A stretch of DNA of 64,000 nt from an uncultured Alphaproteobacteria bacterium (GCA_937923625.1 CALDTV010000016.1:1-64000); one strand, 5' to 3'; shown: positions 26,885-37,218, counted from the first letter of the stretch. The notes: a model not told the origin generated them from the sequence alone. Numbers and translations: made by a program.

Positions 26885-27820
26885 ATGACATCGGCGGCGG
26901 CAGTACATCATTCAAAAACTATTGATCCAGCGAAAGATTTCGGAAAATTAGCCGATGCTTATGAGCTTGGACGTCCACTATATCCTTCGGGAAGTATACG
27001 CAGCATCGCGACAAATTTTAGGCAAGGCAGCGTGCTTCTTGATATGGGGGCTGGCAACGGCCGTACATTAAGGTCAATTTTTAATGTCACCGCCCCTGAT
27101 CATTTCTCTCACATTCATGCCGTTGAGCCATCTTTTGATATGAGAGGTTTAATGGAAAATTCTTTTGGTCACATTGGCCATTTGAACGTTCATAATGGCA
27201 CATTTGATAACATTCCCCTTACCGATCAAAGTGTCGAGAATATTGTTTGCGGTGCTTCAATCCATTGAGGAACAGCCACAGAGCAGAGCGCAAAACAAAC
27301 CCATGCAGAAATGGCACGCGTCTTAAAACCTGGCGGAAAACTTATTTTATTATCGGATCAATGGGACTGCGTAAGGGGTATTAGCGCGGAATTATATGAT
27401 TTACAAGAAAGATGCTTTGACATTTTTCAACACCGCCGAGGTTACACCACGCAACCACCACCAAAAACGAAACCAACGTTAAGAAGGTTATATAATCGAT
27501 TTCAAAATTTAGTAGCCTCGAAAGAACAGCGTCAATATAACCTCACGAAAGAAGGCATCATAAGTTTTTTAGATCATAACGGCCTGAATAACTTTTATGA
27601 ACGTGTTTGGGCAAGCGCTCACACCGAAGAGATGACATTAGAGCCTGAACAAATACGTCAAGAATTTGCGTCACAGATATATGTTTCAAACCTAACGCCG
27701 CAAGAACAAAAAGAATTACATGAATACCTCGATGCCCGCCTTACAAGGCATATGGACAGTGAGGGATTTATACCTTGCAGAAGAGCTTGCTTTTCTGTCG
27801 TTGGCACATTGGCACGATAA
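26885..27820 (+). pseudogene. class I SAM methyltransferase interrupted by an in-frame TGA
   Basis: Two parts in one frame: 26885-27265 (127 residues) and the continuation to 27820, separated only by TGA at 27266-27268. The first part holds the SAM site VLLDMGAGNGRTLRS and ends ...CGASIH; the second opens with GTATEQSAKQTHAEMARVLKPGGKLIL. In this family the residue after the His is normally Trp, so a TGG to TGA change explains the break. The whole product would be about 311 residues. tRNA-Trp here reads only UGG and TGA is a normal stop elsewhere (end of the Cfa-like gene), so this is a nonsense mutation, readthrough or a sequencing error. Confidence 0.8.
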
Positions 27821-27941
27821 TTTTCCAATGAAATGAAAGAGTGAAATGTGGTATTGCATATCACTGTCTGTTTTGAATAACGGCAAGGCTTTGCGGGAAA
27901 CATCGCACAAGCAAAAACCTCACCACTAAAAAAGCTTGAAG

Positions 27942-27951
27942 CCCCCCCCCC
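27942..27951. repeat. C10 homopolymer
   Basis: Ten C in a row in the gap between the broken methyltransferase and fadD. It is prone to slippage and to sequencing error; no gene reads through it. Confidence 0.9.
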
Positions 27952-28034
27952 TTAAAAAAGACGAACAAACTAAGTTCGGGATTCCGACTTATAAAATCAA
28001 TGGCTTACAGGATGTGCCTTAGGTCAACCCCTCC

Positions 28035-29765
28035 TTAACCGGGTTCAATTTTCGCCATTTCGGCAGCTTTCGCTTCGGTTGGCTCATCAGAGAGTTCTTC
28101 CGCGACAATGTCTTTACGGCTCAATTTGCCAATCATAGTTTTGGGAAGCTCTTTATCTCTGAACTCAATACGCTTTAGCATTTCCATCGAGGATAATTTA
28201 TCTTTCAAAAAGTTTTTCAAATCCTCCGCCGTCAGAGAGCGCCCTTCTTTACATTTGATCCATGCTTTCACAATTTCCCCGCGCTGCGCATCTGGTAAAC
28301 CAGCAACAATACATTCCTCAACACTCGGGTGTAGGTAAATGGCTTCTTCTACATTACGCGGATAGACATTGTAACCGTTGGTGATGATCATATCTTTAAT
28401 CCGATCCACGATGAAGAAATAGCCATCTTCATCCATGGTCGCAATATCACCTGTATGCAAGCGACCATCTGATTGTAATGTTTTCCTATTGTCCTCTGGG
28501 CGGTTCCAGTACCCTTTCATCACTTGTGGTCCACGGGCGCAAAGCTCCCCACGTTCGCCTTGTGCAACTTCTTTACCCGTATCGGGATCAATAATCTCAA
28601 TAATCGTCTGTTGAAACGGCAAGCCAATCGAGCCTGCTTTATTCTCTCCCTCACGCGGATTACAACATAAAACAGGCGAGCTTTCCGTTAAGCCATAGCC
28701 TTCAACCAAGACGGCCCCAGTTTTTGTTTCAAATTTTTTCTTCACCTCCACAGGCAATGGCGCCCCACCAGAAATGCAGTATTTCAAGGATGATAAATCA
28801 AACTTTGCGAGTTTCTTATTATTATTAATCCCATTAAAAATGGCTGGCACAGCAGGAAATACTGTTGGTTTTTTATCTTGAATTAATTTTAGCGTTGCCT
28901 CTAACTCAAACCTAGGGAGGGCAATTATTTCCATCGCTTGGCGTACCGCAATATTCATCACAGCGGTCATCGCAAAGACATGAAAAAACGGAATAACACC
29001 CAGCATCTTATCTTCTGCCTCACCACAACCCAGCCAATTGGCGGCTTGGACGGTATTTGCGACCAAGTTTGTGTGTGTCAACATCGCGCCCTTTGGCTCT
29101 CCCGTTGTGCCGCCAGTATATTGATACAGCGCCACATCTTCATCAGGGTTAATATCAACAGGCGCTACCTGTCCATCATTATCAATCATATCCTCATAGC
29201 GAAAAACACGGCGGTTACGATGCGGCACATCCGCAAGCTCTTTTCCTTTGAAAAGCTTAAATAAATAATTTTTTGGGAAGGGCAACATATCCGTAAAGCT
29301 GGCAACGACCAATTTCTCAAGCCGCGTGTCATGCAACATTTTTGACATTTTATCGTAAAGCATTGAAAGATCAGCGGTAATAATGATATCCGTTTCACTA
29401 TCCTCGATCATATTCGCTAATTCGCGCTCCGCATAAAGCGGATTATAATTCACCGCCGTGGCACCGATGCGCATCAAGGCATAATAAGCCACCACGAAAA
29501 GCGGACAGTTCGGCAAAAAAATGCCGACCTTCGTGCCCTTAACAACGCCTATATCTTGAAGACCTTTAGCAAAACGAACACTGGCGGAATGCATATCGCC
29601 CCATGTTTGTCTTGCCCCTAAAAAATCAAATGCTGGTGCAGCAGCATGTTTTTGTGCCGTTCGATCAAACATTTCATATACCGCTTCGCTGGGCATATCC
29701 TGATGCCAATCAACATCTTTGGGATATTTTAACAACCACGGATAATTTTCTTTTGCTTGAGTCAT
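28035..29765 (-). CDS. fadD: long-chain acyl-CoA synthetase
   Basis: 576 residues of the AMP-forming family. The P-loop YTGGTTGEPKGAMLTH, the adenine-binding segment EGYGLTESSP, the hinge/motif GRLHTGDIATMDEDGYFFIVDRIKDMI and the C-terminal lysine region LPKTMIGKLSRK are all present. It activates fatty acids to acyl-CoA for breakdown or lipid synthesis at the inner membrane. The ribosome site is AAGGT upstream of the ATG. It is a single transcription unit. Confidence 0.93.
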   Translation of the reverse strand: MTQAKENYPWLLKYPKDVDWHQDMPSEAVYEMFDRTAQKHAAAPAFDFLGARQTWGDMHSASVRFAKGLQDIGVVKGTKVGIFLPNCPLFVVAYYALMRIGATAVNYNPLYAERELANMIEDSETDIIITADLSMLYDKMSKMLHDTRLEKLVVASFTDMLPFPKNYLFKLFKGKELADVPHRNRRVFRYEDMIDNDGQVAPVDINPDEDVALYQYTGGTTGEPKGAMLTHTNLVANTVQAANWLGCGEAEDKMLGVIPFFHVFAMTAVMNIAVRQAMEIIALPRFELEATLKLIQDKKPTVFPAVPAIFNGINNNKKLAKFDLSSLKYCISGGAPLPVEVKKKFETKTGAVLVEGYGLTESSPVLCCNPREGENKAGSIGLPFQQTIIEIIDPDTGKEVAQGERGELCARGPQVMKGYWNRPEDNRKTLQSDGRLHTGDIATMDEDGYFFIVDRIKDMIITNGYNVYPRNVEEAIYLHPSVEECIVAGLPDAQRGEIVKAWIKCKEGRSLTAEDLKNFLKDKLSSMEMLKRIEFRDKELPKTMIGKLSRKDIVAEELSDEPTEAKAAEMAKIEPG

Positions 29766-29989
29766 TTTTTACAACCTTATAAATAGTTTCTATGTGACAA
29801 ATTATTCTTTTATAAGCAGTTTATGCCAATTTTGATGATTACAACAGCCTAGAAAAGGCGAAACAAAGCAAAAATAATTTATTTTTCTAAAAAATACGTC
29901 AAACAACTAGATTTTCTGAATTCGATTATGCTAGGGTCTAGCGCATACGTATGTACAAACCAACGTTTTTAATTTAGGGATTAAAAATC

Positions 29990-30535
29990 GTGATAAGCGA
30001 AACGCAAATTAAGGAACAACATGATCCAGACAGCTTGCCTGTCCGCTCAACTTTAAAGTGGTTTAACACCACAAAAGGGTTTGGATTTGCGATTCCTGCT
30101 GATGACCCCTGCGATGCCTTTGTACACATAACAACATTACAAGATGCAGGAATAAAGGAGCTCGGAGAAGGAGCGATCATTTCTTGTCATATTGTTAAAG
30201 GCCCTAAGGGCGCGCTTGTCACAAAGGTGGATTCCCTTATTGAAATAGGAAAAGAGCCTGCTCCCATTACATTTCGCGTTGATCCGACAGATGATGATGA
30301 AGTCATTGAAAGGATGGAAGGTACAGTTAAATGGTACAAACCCGACAAAGGATTTGGATTTATTATCCCCGAAGACGGAATGAAAGACGTTTTTGTCCAT
30401 AAAACTTGCCTAGAAAGAAACCACGTTGAGCTTCTTATTCCTGGGCAAAAAGTGAATATGGTTGTACGTACGGTATCCAAAGGCCGTGAAGTTATAGAGT
30501 TTGATTTCCCTGAAAAAGATACTGACGACGCTTAA
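29990..30535 (+). CDS. double cold-shock-domain protein
   Basis: 181 residues from a GTG with AGGGA upstream. Two CSDs: residues about 18-75 (LKWFNTTKGFGFAIP...DAFVHITTL) and 105-170 (GTVKWYKPDKGFGFIIP...DVFVHKTCL), both with the RNP1 and RNP2 nucleic-acid motifs. Alphaproteobacteria commonly carry such tandem-CSD proteins; they bind single-stranded RNA or DNA and act in cold or stationary-phase adaptation. The acidic linker (DPTDDDEVIERM) joins the domains. Confidence 0.9.
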   Translation: MISETQIKEQHDPDSLPVRSTLKWFNTTKGFGFAIPADDPCDAFVHITTLQDAGIKELGEGAIISCHIVKGPKGALVTKVDSLIEIGKEPAPITFRVDPTDDDEVIERMEGTVKWYKPDKGFGFIIPEDGMKDVFVHKTCLERNHVELLIPGQKVNMVVRTVSKGREVIEFDFPEKDTDDA

Positions 30536-30578
30536 GCAAGCGCGAAAGCTTAGAATTGAATTTCAATTTTATATAATA

Positions 30579-33500
30579 TTACTGTTTGTAAGGCCTTATA
30601 TTTAGCAAAATCCAACTTTTAAAGCGATGCGCACGCTGGCGCATCATTAAGGCGCATGGCGTCACAACCAAAGTCAGTAATGTTGAAAAAGTTAAGCCAA
30701 AAACAATAGCGGTCGATAATTGTACCCACCATTGCGTCGATGGCGCACCGTGAGAAACATCGCGATTAATAAAATCAATATTTAATTGCAACACCATTGG
30801 CATTAAGCCCAAAACAGTCGTAATGGTTGTCAATAAGACGGGACGCAAGCGTTGCGCACCTGTAAGCATAATAGCGTCATAGATCTCTAAACCTTTACGG
30901 CGATAATTATCATAGGTATCAATCAAAACAATATTATTATTGACGACAATCCCCGCAAGGGCAATCACACCAATTCCAGACATCACAATACCAAAGGGCT
31001 GCCCCGTGATTAACAAGCCCAACATAACCCCTATCGTCGACATCACCACAGCAAAGAGGATAAGAAACGCGCTGTAAAAACTGTTGAACTGCGTCACAAG
31101 GATGACCGCCATCGCAAAAAGAGCGATAACAAAAGCCTTTATTAAGAATTGCTGTGCTTCGCGTTGATCTTCGTCTTCGCCTGTAAATTCAATTATAACG
31201 CGTGGATCAATTTTTTCTCGATTTTCCGTCAACCATTCTTTAAAGGCAACGACCTTGTCATTGGTATTTACCCCTTCAACCAAATTTGCCTTAATCGTAA
31301 AAATGCGATGTTGGTCTTTTCGATTAATCGTTCCCACAGCAGGTTGCGGCACGCGCTCAACAAAATTACTGATCGGGATAGAGCCTTGATTAGTTTCAAT
31401 CCTAATTTGATCTAATTGGTCTAATGTGCGCTCTCCCTTAGAGTGGCGAATAACAATATCAACTTCATCCTCCGCGCCGTCAGGGCGAAAATCTGTTACT
31501 TTAAGGCCATTAGTAACCATGCGCACATAATCGCCAACGAGGGAGATATCAATGCCAAATTTTGACGCTTGCGCCCGATCAACTTTTAATTCCCATTCAA
31601 TACCCGGTAAAGGGCGGCTATCTTCCAGATCTATAATATCCGCATCAGACGCCAATTTTTCGCGGATCAGCTCAACCACTTTTGGTAAAGTTTCAGGGAA
31701 ACGACTACCGACTTCAATTTGAATATCTTTACCGCTTGGTGGCCCTTCTTCTTGCTTTTGGGTTTCCACAGAGATCCCCGCAATATTTTCTGTACGCTCC
31801 CGAATTTGTTGTAAAATATCTGTTGCCGAAGCGCGCTTATTCCAATCATCAAATTCAACCGTTATTTTACCAATCACATCCGCCGCAATATCATCATTGC
31901 CTTGCGCGTCTTGTTCACCACTTTCGGTATAAAAAACCTTAATGCCTTCAACATCCAGAATGCGGTTTTCGACTTCTCTAACCAAGCTGTCTTGCTCATA
32001 TACAGATAAATTTCCACGGGCATGAATAAGAACACTGGCGGCTTTTGGCTCTATAGATGGAAAAAATTCAACACCACGACCAAATTTGGCATAGCCAAAT
32101 TGTGCCGCAATTAATAATAACACTGCAGCAATCAAAATAAATTCTGGCATTTTTAATGTGGTTTTTAAAAAGCCAATATAGAATTTAATCGGCCCTTTTA
32201 ATCTATCTAAATCTTTTAATGTCTCTAATTTTAACGGTGTTTGACTATCATCATTTTTGGGAGACTTACCAATGAATGATCCCAAAACAGGGACAAACAC
32301 CAATGCCACCACCAAAGAGGAGCCCAAAACGGCAATCAAGGTGATCGGCATATATTGCATAAATTGCCCCACAATCCCTGGCCAAAACAATAAGGGCGCA
32401 AAGGCCGCAAGTGTTGTTGCGGTCGAAGCCGTAATAGGCCAAGCCATTGTTTGTGCCGCCTCTCTGTAAGCGTCTTTTTTATTTAGACCTTCCGAAATTT
32501 TACGATCCGCAAGCTCGACCACGACAATCGCGCCATCCACCAACATACCAACAGATAAAATAAGCCCAAAAAGCACCACAACATTAACGGTTAATCCCAT
32601 CAGGAAAATAATCATTACCCCCGACAAAAACGCAGCGGGGATAGCAATCCCTACCAATGCCGCAGTCCTAACACCCATGACGGCAATTAGCACAATCATA
32701 ACCAACAAAACCGCGCTTATCATATTATTTTGCAAATCACTTAAACGCGTTTTGATATCATCCGATTGATCTAACGTGTAAATTACTTTTAATCCTTGTG
32801 GCCAATATTGGCTTTCCTCTGCAACCACTTCACGCACGGCTTCAATCGTTTCAATGATATTTTCACCCGTACGTTTAACAACATTTAAGGCAACCGCACG
32901 CTCACCATTAATACGGGCAAAATTTTGTGCATCTTTAAATGTCTGGCGAATTTGTGCGACATCCCGCACCCGAATAACCGAGTCCCCTTCTGTTCGCAGT
33001 GGCATATCAAGGATATCAGACGCGCCTTCAAATAAACCAGGTACTTTAACCGCAAAGCTACCAACACCAGTATCTAAATTACCTGCCGCAACTAAACGGT
33101 TAGAACGGTTAAAGAACTGAAGAATATCGCCACCTTTTAAGCCATAACTTTCAAGCAAAATAGGATCAACAATAATTTCAACCAGCTCTTCACGGTCACC
33201 AGAAATTTTGGCGTCTAAAACCGTGCCAATAGCTTCAATTTTTTCTTGTAAATTTTGCGCAGCTTTTACCAAAGTCCGTTCAGGGATATCGCCTGACAAT
33301 GTCACAACAAGAACAGGGAACAAGCTAAAATTGACTTCACTGACGCTAGGGTCACGATCCAATGTGTCAGGAAGTTCGCCTTTGGCTTTATCAACTGCTG
33401 TTTGTACATCATCAAGCGCGGTGTCTTTATCAAACCCCGCTTGAAATTCTAATATAACAAAACCGCCCCCTGTATAGCCTGTGGATTTAATATCTTTCAC

Positions 33501-33734
33501 GCCTTCGATTGAGCTTAGTTCCTGCTCCATCGGCCGTAAGAGCAAACGTTCGGCATCATCAGGAGAAATCCCCTCCAATGACATTGAGATATAAATAATC
33601 GGCAAATTAATATCGGGGGAAGATTCTTTAGGGATATTCACATAGGAGTAAAAACCCGCAACCAGCAAAAACACCAGCAACGACAATACCGTTCTGTTAC
33701 GTTTAAGCGCGGCATCAATAACGGGCGCCATCAT
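30579..33734 (-). CDS. RND efflux transporter, inner-membrane pump
   Basis: 1051 residues, twelve membrane segments in the 1+5 / 1+5 arrangement with two large periplasmic loops. The proton-relay region is VVLFGLILSVGMLVDGAIVVVELADRK. It is of the AcrB/HAE1 superfamily, driving drugs or metabolites out with proton import and working with the membrane-fusion protein encoded just upstream. Their coding regions overlap by four bases (ATGA). No outer-membrane factor is next to it. Confidence 0.9.
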   Translation of the reverse strand: MMAPVIDAALKRNRTVLSLLVFLLVAGFYSYVNIPKESSPDINLPIIYISMSLEGISPDDAERLLLRPMEQELSSIEGVKDIKSTGYTGGGFVILEFQAGFDKDTALDDVQTAVDKAKGELPDTLDRDPSVSEVNFSLFPVLVVTLSGDIPERTLVKAAQNLQEKIEAIGTVLDAKISGDREELVEIIVDPILLESYGLKGGDILQFFNRSNRLVAAGNLDTGVGSFAVKVPGLFEGASDILDMPLRTEGDSVIRVRDVAQIRQTFKDAQNFARINGERAVALNVVKRTGENIIETIEAVREVVAEESQYWPQGLKVIYTLDQSDDIKTRLSDLQNNMISAVLLVMIVLIAVMGVRTAALVGIAIPAAFLSGVMIIFLMGLTVNVVVLFGLILSVGMLVDGAIVVVELADRKISEGLNKKDAYREAAQTMAWPITASTATTLAAFAPLLFWPGIVGQFMQYMPITLIAVLGSSLVVALVFVPVLGSFIGKSPKNDDSQTPLKLETLKDLDRLKGPIKFYIGFLKTTLKMPEFILIAAVLLLIAAQFGYAKFGRGVEFFPSIEPKAASVLIHARGNLSVYEQDSLVREVENRILDVEGIKVFYTESGEQDAQGNDDIAADVIGKITVEFDDWNKRASATDILQQIRERTENIAGISVETQKQEEGPPSGKDIQIEVGSRFPETLPKVVELIREKLASDADIIDLEDSRPLPGIEWELKVDRAQASKFGIDISLVGDYVRMVTNGLKVTDFRPDGAEDEVDIVIRHSKGERTLDQLDQIRIETNQGSIPISNFVERVPQPAVGTINRKDQHRIFTIKANLVEGVNTNDKVVAFKEWLTENREKIDPRVIIEFTGEDEDQREAQQFLIKAFVIALFAMAVILVTQFNSFYSAFLILFAVVMSTIGVMLGLLITGQPFGIVMSGIGVIALAGIVVNNNIVLIDTYDNYRRKGLEIYDAIMLTGAQRLRPVLLTTITTVLGLMPMVLQLNIDFINRDVSHGAPSTQWWVQLSTAIVFGLTFSTLLTLVVTPCALMMRQRAHRFKSWILLNIRPYKQ

Positions 33735-34843
33735 GGTGCAGTATTACCTTTATGCGTCAGCACAGGTTTAACAACCTGCCCAGGCACAACAAATTCTTGC
33801 CCCACTGTGATAATACGCACACTATCGGGTAAGCCACCAATCCACAGATGTGACGGCGTATCTTTTAATAGCGTAATGGGCATGAAGACAACTTGGTTGT
33901 CTTCATTCACAATTTTAACGCCTGTTGTACCATCATCTGACAAAGACAAAATAGAAGGCGATATTTTGTACGCTTTTGCTTGCTTAACAGGAATGAGAAT
34001 TTTCGCCGTTAGACCTTCTTTAATCATAAGATCATCATTCGCAACAGTCATTTCAATTTGGAATGTACGTGTTTCTTGATTGGCGCTTGGCGAAACAAAC
34101 GTAATATTTCCTCTCACCTTTTCACCATTTAATAAGGTCGCTGTCGCTTCTTCGCCTTCATTGACATGCCCAACAAGCTTTTCAGTCAAGAATCCGACAA
34201 TTTCAATAGGGTCTAAATCCACCACATCAAAAATTGCTGTCCCTTGGGATACAAAATCGCCCCGCTCAACCATCTGCATGGCAATAATGCCGTCAAACGG
34301 TGCTTTTATAATGATGTTGGATAGCTCCACACGGGCTTGTTTTAATTGCGAACGCGCTGTTTCTAATTCCGCGCGTGCTTGTGCCAAGCGCACTTGAGAG
34401 CCAAAACCTTTTGCAGCCAATTCTTTGGCGGCTTTATATTGTATGTCACGTTGATTTAAAAGTTGTTGCGCTTCATTTACTCTTGATTGACGATCCTTCG
34501 CTTCGATACGCGCTAGCACCTGTCCCGCTCTCACCTTATCGCCTTTTTTCACCAATAATTCAGAAATTTGGCCTTGAGTTTCTGCTTTTAAAGCAACATT
34601 ACGTGAGGCTTGCGTCCGTCCTGTCACTTCAGCCACATCATCCATATTTTGCGCCGTCATATCTTCAACACGGACTTCTTGAATCGTTTCTTCTTCCGAT
34701 ACAGTTTCTTGATTAGCTTCGCTAAGATCTTGTGTTGATTTATTTTTGTCCAAAACACCGCTCGCGACCCAAAGAACGGCCATCACAGCAATAATTAAAG
34801 CGATAAAGAAAGATTTTTTCATAATTTTTTTCTTAAAGAGCAT
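33731..34843 (-). CDS. RND efflux membrane-fusion (periplasmic adaptor) protein
   Basis: 370 residues. An N-terminal signal anchor (FFIALIIAVMAVLWVASG) is followed by the lipoyl-like half-motifs VALKAETQGQISELLVKKGDKVRAGQVLARIE and IIIKAPFDGIIAMQMVERGDFV, a helical hairpin between them, and a beta-barrel domain (PIEIVGFLTEKLVGHVNEGEEA). It connects the RND pump to an outer-membrane channel. The ATG at 34822 (MKKSFF) is an equally possible start. Confidence 0.88.
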   Translation of the reverse strand: MLFKKKIMKKSFFIALIIAVMAVLWVASGVLDKNKSTQDLSEANQETVSEEETIQEVRVEDMTAQNMDDVAEVTGRTQASRNVALKAETQGQISELLVKKGDKVRAGQVLARIEAKDRQSRVNEAQQLLNQRDIQYKAAKELAAKGFGSQVRLAQARAELETARSQLKQARVELSNIIIKAPFDGIIAMQMVERGDFVSQGTAIFDVVDLDPIEIVGFLTEKLVGHVNEGEEATATLLNGEKVRGNITFVSPSANQETRTFQIEMTVANDDLMIKEGLTAKILIPVKQAKAYKISPSILSLSDDGTTGVKIVNEDNQVVFMPITLLKDTPSHLWIGGLPDSVRIITVGQEFVVPGQVVKPVLTHKGNTAP

Positions 34844-34896
34844 TGAATTAGGCTTAAAGTCACCTCAATTAAGAGTAAAATTGCTCAAATGTACAC

Positions 34897-34924
34897 AAAA
34901 AAACCTCCCCGCAAGCGGAGAGGC
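34897..34924 (-). terminator. gcrA terminator
   Basis: On the minus strand CCTCTCCGC pairs with GCGGGGAGG, followed by seven T. Confidence 0.9.
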
Positions 34925-34953
34925 TTTTAGTTAGGAGAGAGAGATAAATTATG

Positions 34954-35433
34954 TCAGGCCGAAGCGGTCTTAACTTCTAAATCCTGCGGTGCGCCAGCAT
35001 CTGATGCAAAATCTTTCGCATTCAGCTCGCGTGAGCGTGATGTAATTTGATACGCAATTTGCGCGTGATCGTTACAATAAGGTAGGCCTTCAACCGTATC
35101 ACAGCCGCAAAAAGAAAAATCAGCTGTTTGTGGGTCGCCATTTGGCCAGCGGCACATTTTGTCGCGTAAATCTTCCATCTGCAATTCTTTCCCTTTAAAT
35201 ATTGGGATTTTCTTATTGCTACGGCGCGGCATAGGGGGACGCGCTTCGGATTTAACTTTTTTCGTGTTCTGCTGAATAGGCGAAACACGGCTTGATAATT
35301 TCAAGCGGTGCGCTTTACCAATAACGGCATTACGCGTGACACCTTCGCCTAATTCTTTAGCAATTTCGGCGGCAGTTTTACCTTCACCCCATAATTTTTT
35401 TAAAACCGTGACTCGATCATCCGTCCAACTCAT
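34954..35433 (-). CDS. gcrA: GcrA-family cell-cycle regulator
   Basis: 159 residues. The helix-turn-helix N-terminus MSWTDDRVTVLKKLWGEG...TAAEIAKELG...TRNAVIGKAHRLKL is the family hallmark, and the C-terminus has the Cys/His cluster CRWPNGDP, FSFCGC, PYCNDH that contacts sigma factor. GcrA activates genes at CcrM-methylated GANTC promoters and is found only in alphaproteobacteria, so it is the best taxonomic marker here. Two GANTC sites lie 100-115 bases upstream, suggesting self-control. AGGGGG precedes the ATG. Confidence 0.95.
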   Translation of the reverse strand: MSWTDDRVTVLKKLWGEGKTAAEIAKELGEGVTRNAVIGKAHRLKLSSRVSPIQQNTKKVKSEARPPMPRRSNKKIPIFKGKELQMEDLRDKMCRWPNGDPQTADFSFCGCDTVEGLPYCNDHAQIAYQITSRSRELNAKDFASDAGAPQDLEVKTASA

Positions 35434-35529
35434 TTGGAAATCCCCCTGCTACATAATCACAACAATGAAGCTGTAAAATATGTGCATAAAATATTATCTT
35501 GAAAACTGAATAAACCTTATCAACGAAGT

Positions 35530-35547
35530 GATTCTCTGACTAGAGTC
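35530..35547. promoter_or_regulatory. paired GANTC (CcrM methylation) sites upstream of gcrA
   Basis: GATTC at 35530-35534 and GAGTC at 35543-35547 in the era-gcrA gap. GANTC is the CcrM site whose methylation state GcrA reads. Confidence 0.5.
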
Positions 35548-35611
35548 ACGATAAATAAAAGCTTCTTTATTCACAAAAAAGATTTTTATTTTCTTTACAT
35601 TTAAATTTTAT

Positions 35612-36526
35612 TTATGCGTTCGGGTCTAAACCCCAAAGAGTATAACGTTCTTCGTCGCTCATCCAATCACTTTGGACTTTGACAAATAATTTCAAATGAA
35701 CACGGCAATCCATTATTTTTTCTAATTCTGCGCGTGATTGCGATCCAATTTTTTTAATCATCGAGCCACCCTTGCCCAAAATAATTTTTTTATGCGCTTC
35801 GCGGTCAATAAAAATTACTTGATCAATTTTAATACTATCATCCTCAAGGCTCTCCCATTTTTCTGTTTCAACCGTCAAATGGTATGGCAGCTCTTGGTGA
35901 AGCATTTTGAATAGTTTTTCACGCGTGACTTCTGCCGCCGCCAAACGCATTGGCATGTCTGTCATTTGATCAACAGGGAAATGCCATTTTTCTTGTGGCA
36001 TCTCTTTCACAAGATATGAAAGAAGGTCAGAAACCCCGTTTCCTTTCAAGGCGGAAAGCATAAAAGTTGCCTCAAAATTATACGCTTCATTCAGCTTGGA
36101 AGCCTTATCCAACAATAATTCCCGCTTAATTTTGTCAATTTTGTTTAAGATCAAAACGGCTTTTTTGCTACTATCCGCTAAGAGGCGATCCAAAATAATT
36201 TGTGTGGACGCGCCTATCTTTTTAGAGGCATCCACCAATAATAAAATAATCTCACTATCTGCCACGCCTTCCCAAGCGGAAGACACTATCGCACGTTCTA
36301 AATTATTTTTTTTATCTGCTTCAAAAATTCCCGGTGTGTCGACAAAGACAATCTGCGCATCGCCTTCAATCGCAATCCCCAATACCCTTGTACGGGTTGT
36401 TTGTGCTTTGGGGGAGACAATCGAAATTTTTTCTCCAATGATCTGATTAATTAATGTTGACTTACCGGCATTAGGTTCACCAATAACGGCAACAAAACCA
36501 AATTTTTGATTATCTGGTGTTTTCAT
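35612..36526 (-). CDS. era: GTPase Era
   Basis: 304 residues. The GTPase motifs are G1 GEPNAGKST, G2 TTRTRVLG, G3 DTPGIF and G4 NKID, followed by a C-terminal KH domain (IILGKGGSMIKKIGSQSR). Era binds the 3' end of 16S rRNA and helps mature the 30S subunit. Two bases separate it from the rnc stop, in the standard lepB-rnc-era order. Confidence 0.97.
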   Translation of the reverse strand: MKTPDNQKFGFVAVIGEPNAGKSTLINQIIGEKISIVSPKAQTTRTRVLGIAIEGDAQIVFVDTPGIFEADKKNNLERAIVSSAWEGVADSEIILLLVDASKKIGASTQIILDRLLADSSKKAVLILNKIDKIKRELLLDKASKLNEAYNFEATFMLSALKGNGVSDLLSYLVKEMPQEKWHFPVDQMTDMPMRLAAAEVTREKLFKMLHQELPYHLTVETEKWESLEDDSIKIDQVIFIDREAHKKIILGKGGSMIKKIGSQSRAELEKIMDCRVHLKLFVKVQSDWMSDEERYTLWGLDPNA

Positions 36527-36528
36527 GG

Positions 36529-37206
36529 TTATGATTTTTTCAAAAGTTGAAGCATTGTATCTGCTGCTATTTTTTCTGCCTGTCTGCGTGAAGTTCCTTC
36601 AGCCAATAACGGATCTTCCCCTTCAACCGTAATCCTGACAACAAATTTTGGCGCATGATCAGGGCCAATTTTATCGACTATCTCATAGTGCGGCAAATCC
36701 AAGCCGCGTGCCTGTACCCATTCTTGTAATTCTGTTTTGGGATCTTGCGGCGCGTTTTTAAGTGTCTTGATATTCTCATCACCCCATAATTTGAGCACCA
36801 CCTTATGCACCGCATCATATCCCCCATCGACATATATCGCGCCTAAAAGCGATTCAACAACATCAGCAATAATATTTTCATTTAAATGCCCACCTGATTG
36901 GCGTTCAGAATCAGAAAATAAAATAAAGTCCCCTATATTATGCGCTTGCCCTACTTTTGCGCAGGTTGTCCCTTGCACCAAGGCCGTATGGCGCTTTGCC
37001 AACCCCCCCTCATTTTCATCGCGAAACTCTAAAAACAATGCATCGGCGATAACCAAGCCCAGAACGCGATCTCCCAAAAATTCCAACCGTTGGTAGTTGA
37101 AATCATCATTCGTGCTGGAATGAGTGAGCGCCCGCTCCATCCAATGCTTATCTTTAAAGCTATAGCCAATGATTTTTTCTAGCTTGCTGAAATCTGGTGA
37201 TGTCAT
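36529..37206 (-). CDS. rnc: ribonuclease III
   Basis: 225 residues. The catalytic signature is RLEFLGDRVLGLVIAD, with a second acidic site at IADVVESLLGAIYVDGG, followed by a double-stranded-RNA-binding domain (PKTELQEWVQARG...RRQAEKIAADTMLQLL). It cuts rRNA precursors and other duplex RNA, and might act on the folded RNA at 7190-7386. Confidence 0.97.
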   Translation of the reverse strand: MTSPDFSKLEKIIGYSFKDKHWMERALTHSSTNDDFNYQRLEFLGDRVLGLVIADALFLEFRDENEGGLAKRHTALVQGTTCAKVGQAHNIGDFILFSDSERQSGGHLNENIIADVVESLLGAIYVDGGYDAVHKVVLKLWGDENIKTLKNAPQDPKTELQEWVQARGLDLPHYEIVDKIGPDHAPKFVVRITVEGEDPLLAEGTSRRQAEKIAADTMLQLLKKS

Positions 37207-37218
37207 TTTTAACTCTGT

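Noticed and set aside
27266-27268. TGA recoded as Trp or selenocysteine
   Set aside because: TGA ends ordinary genes (Cfa-like gene, the 61375 gene), tRNA-Trp reads only UGG, no selenocysteine hairpin is seen, and the site is a Trp position.
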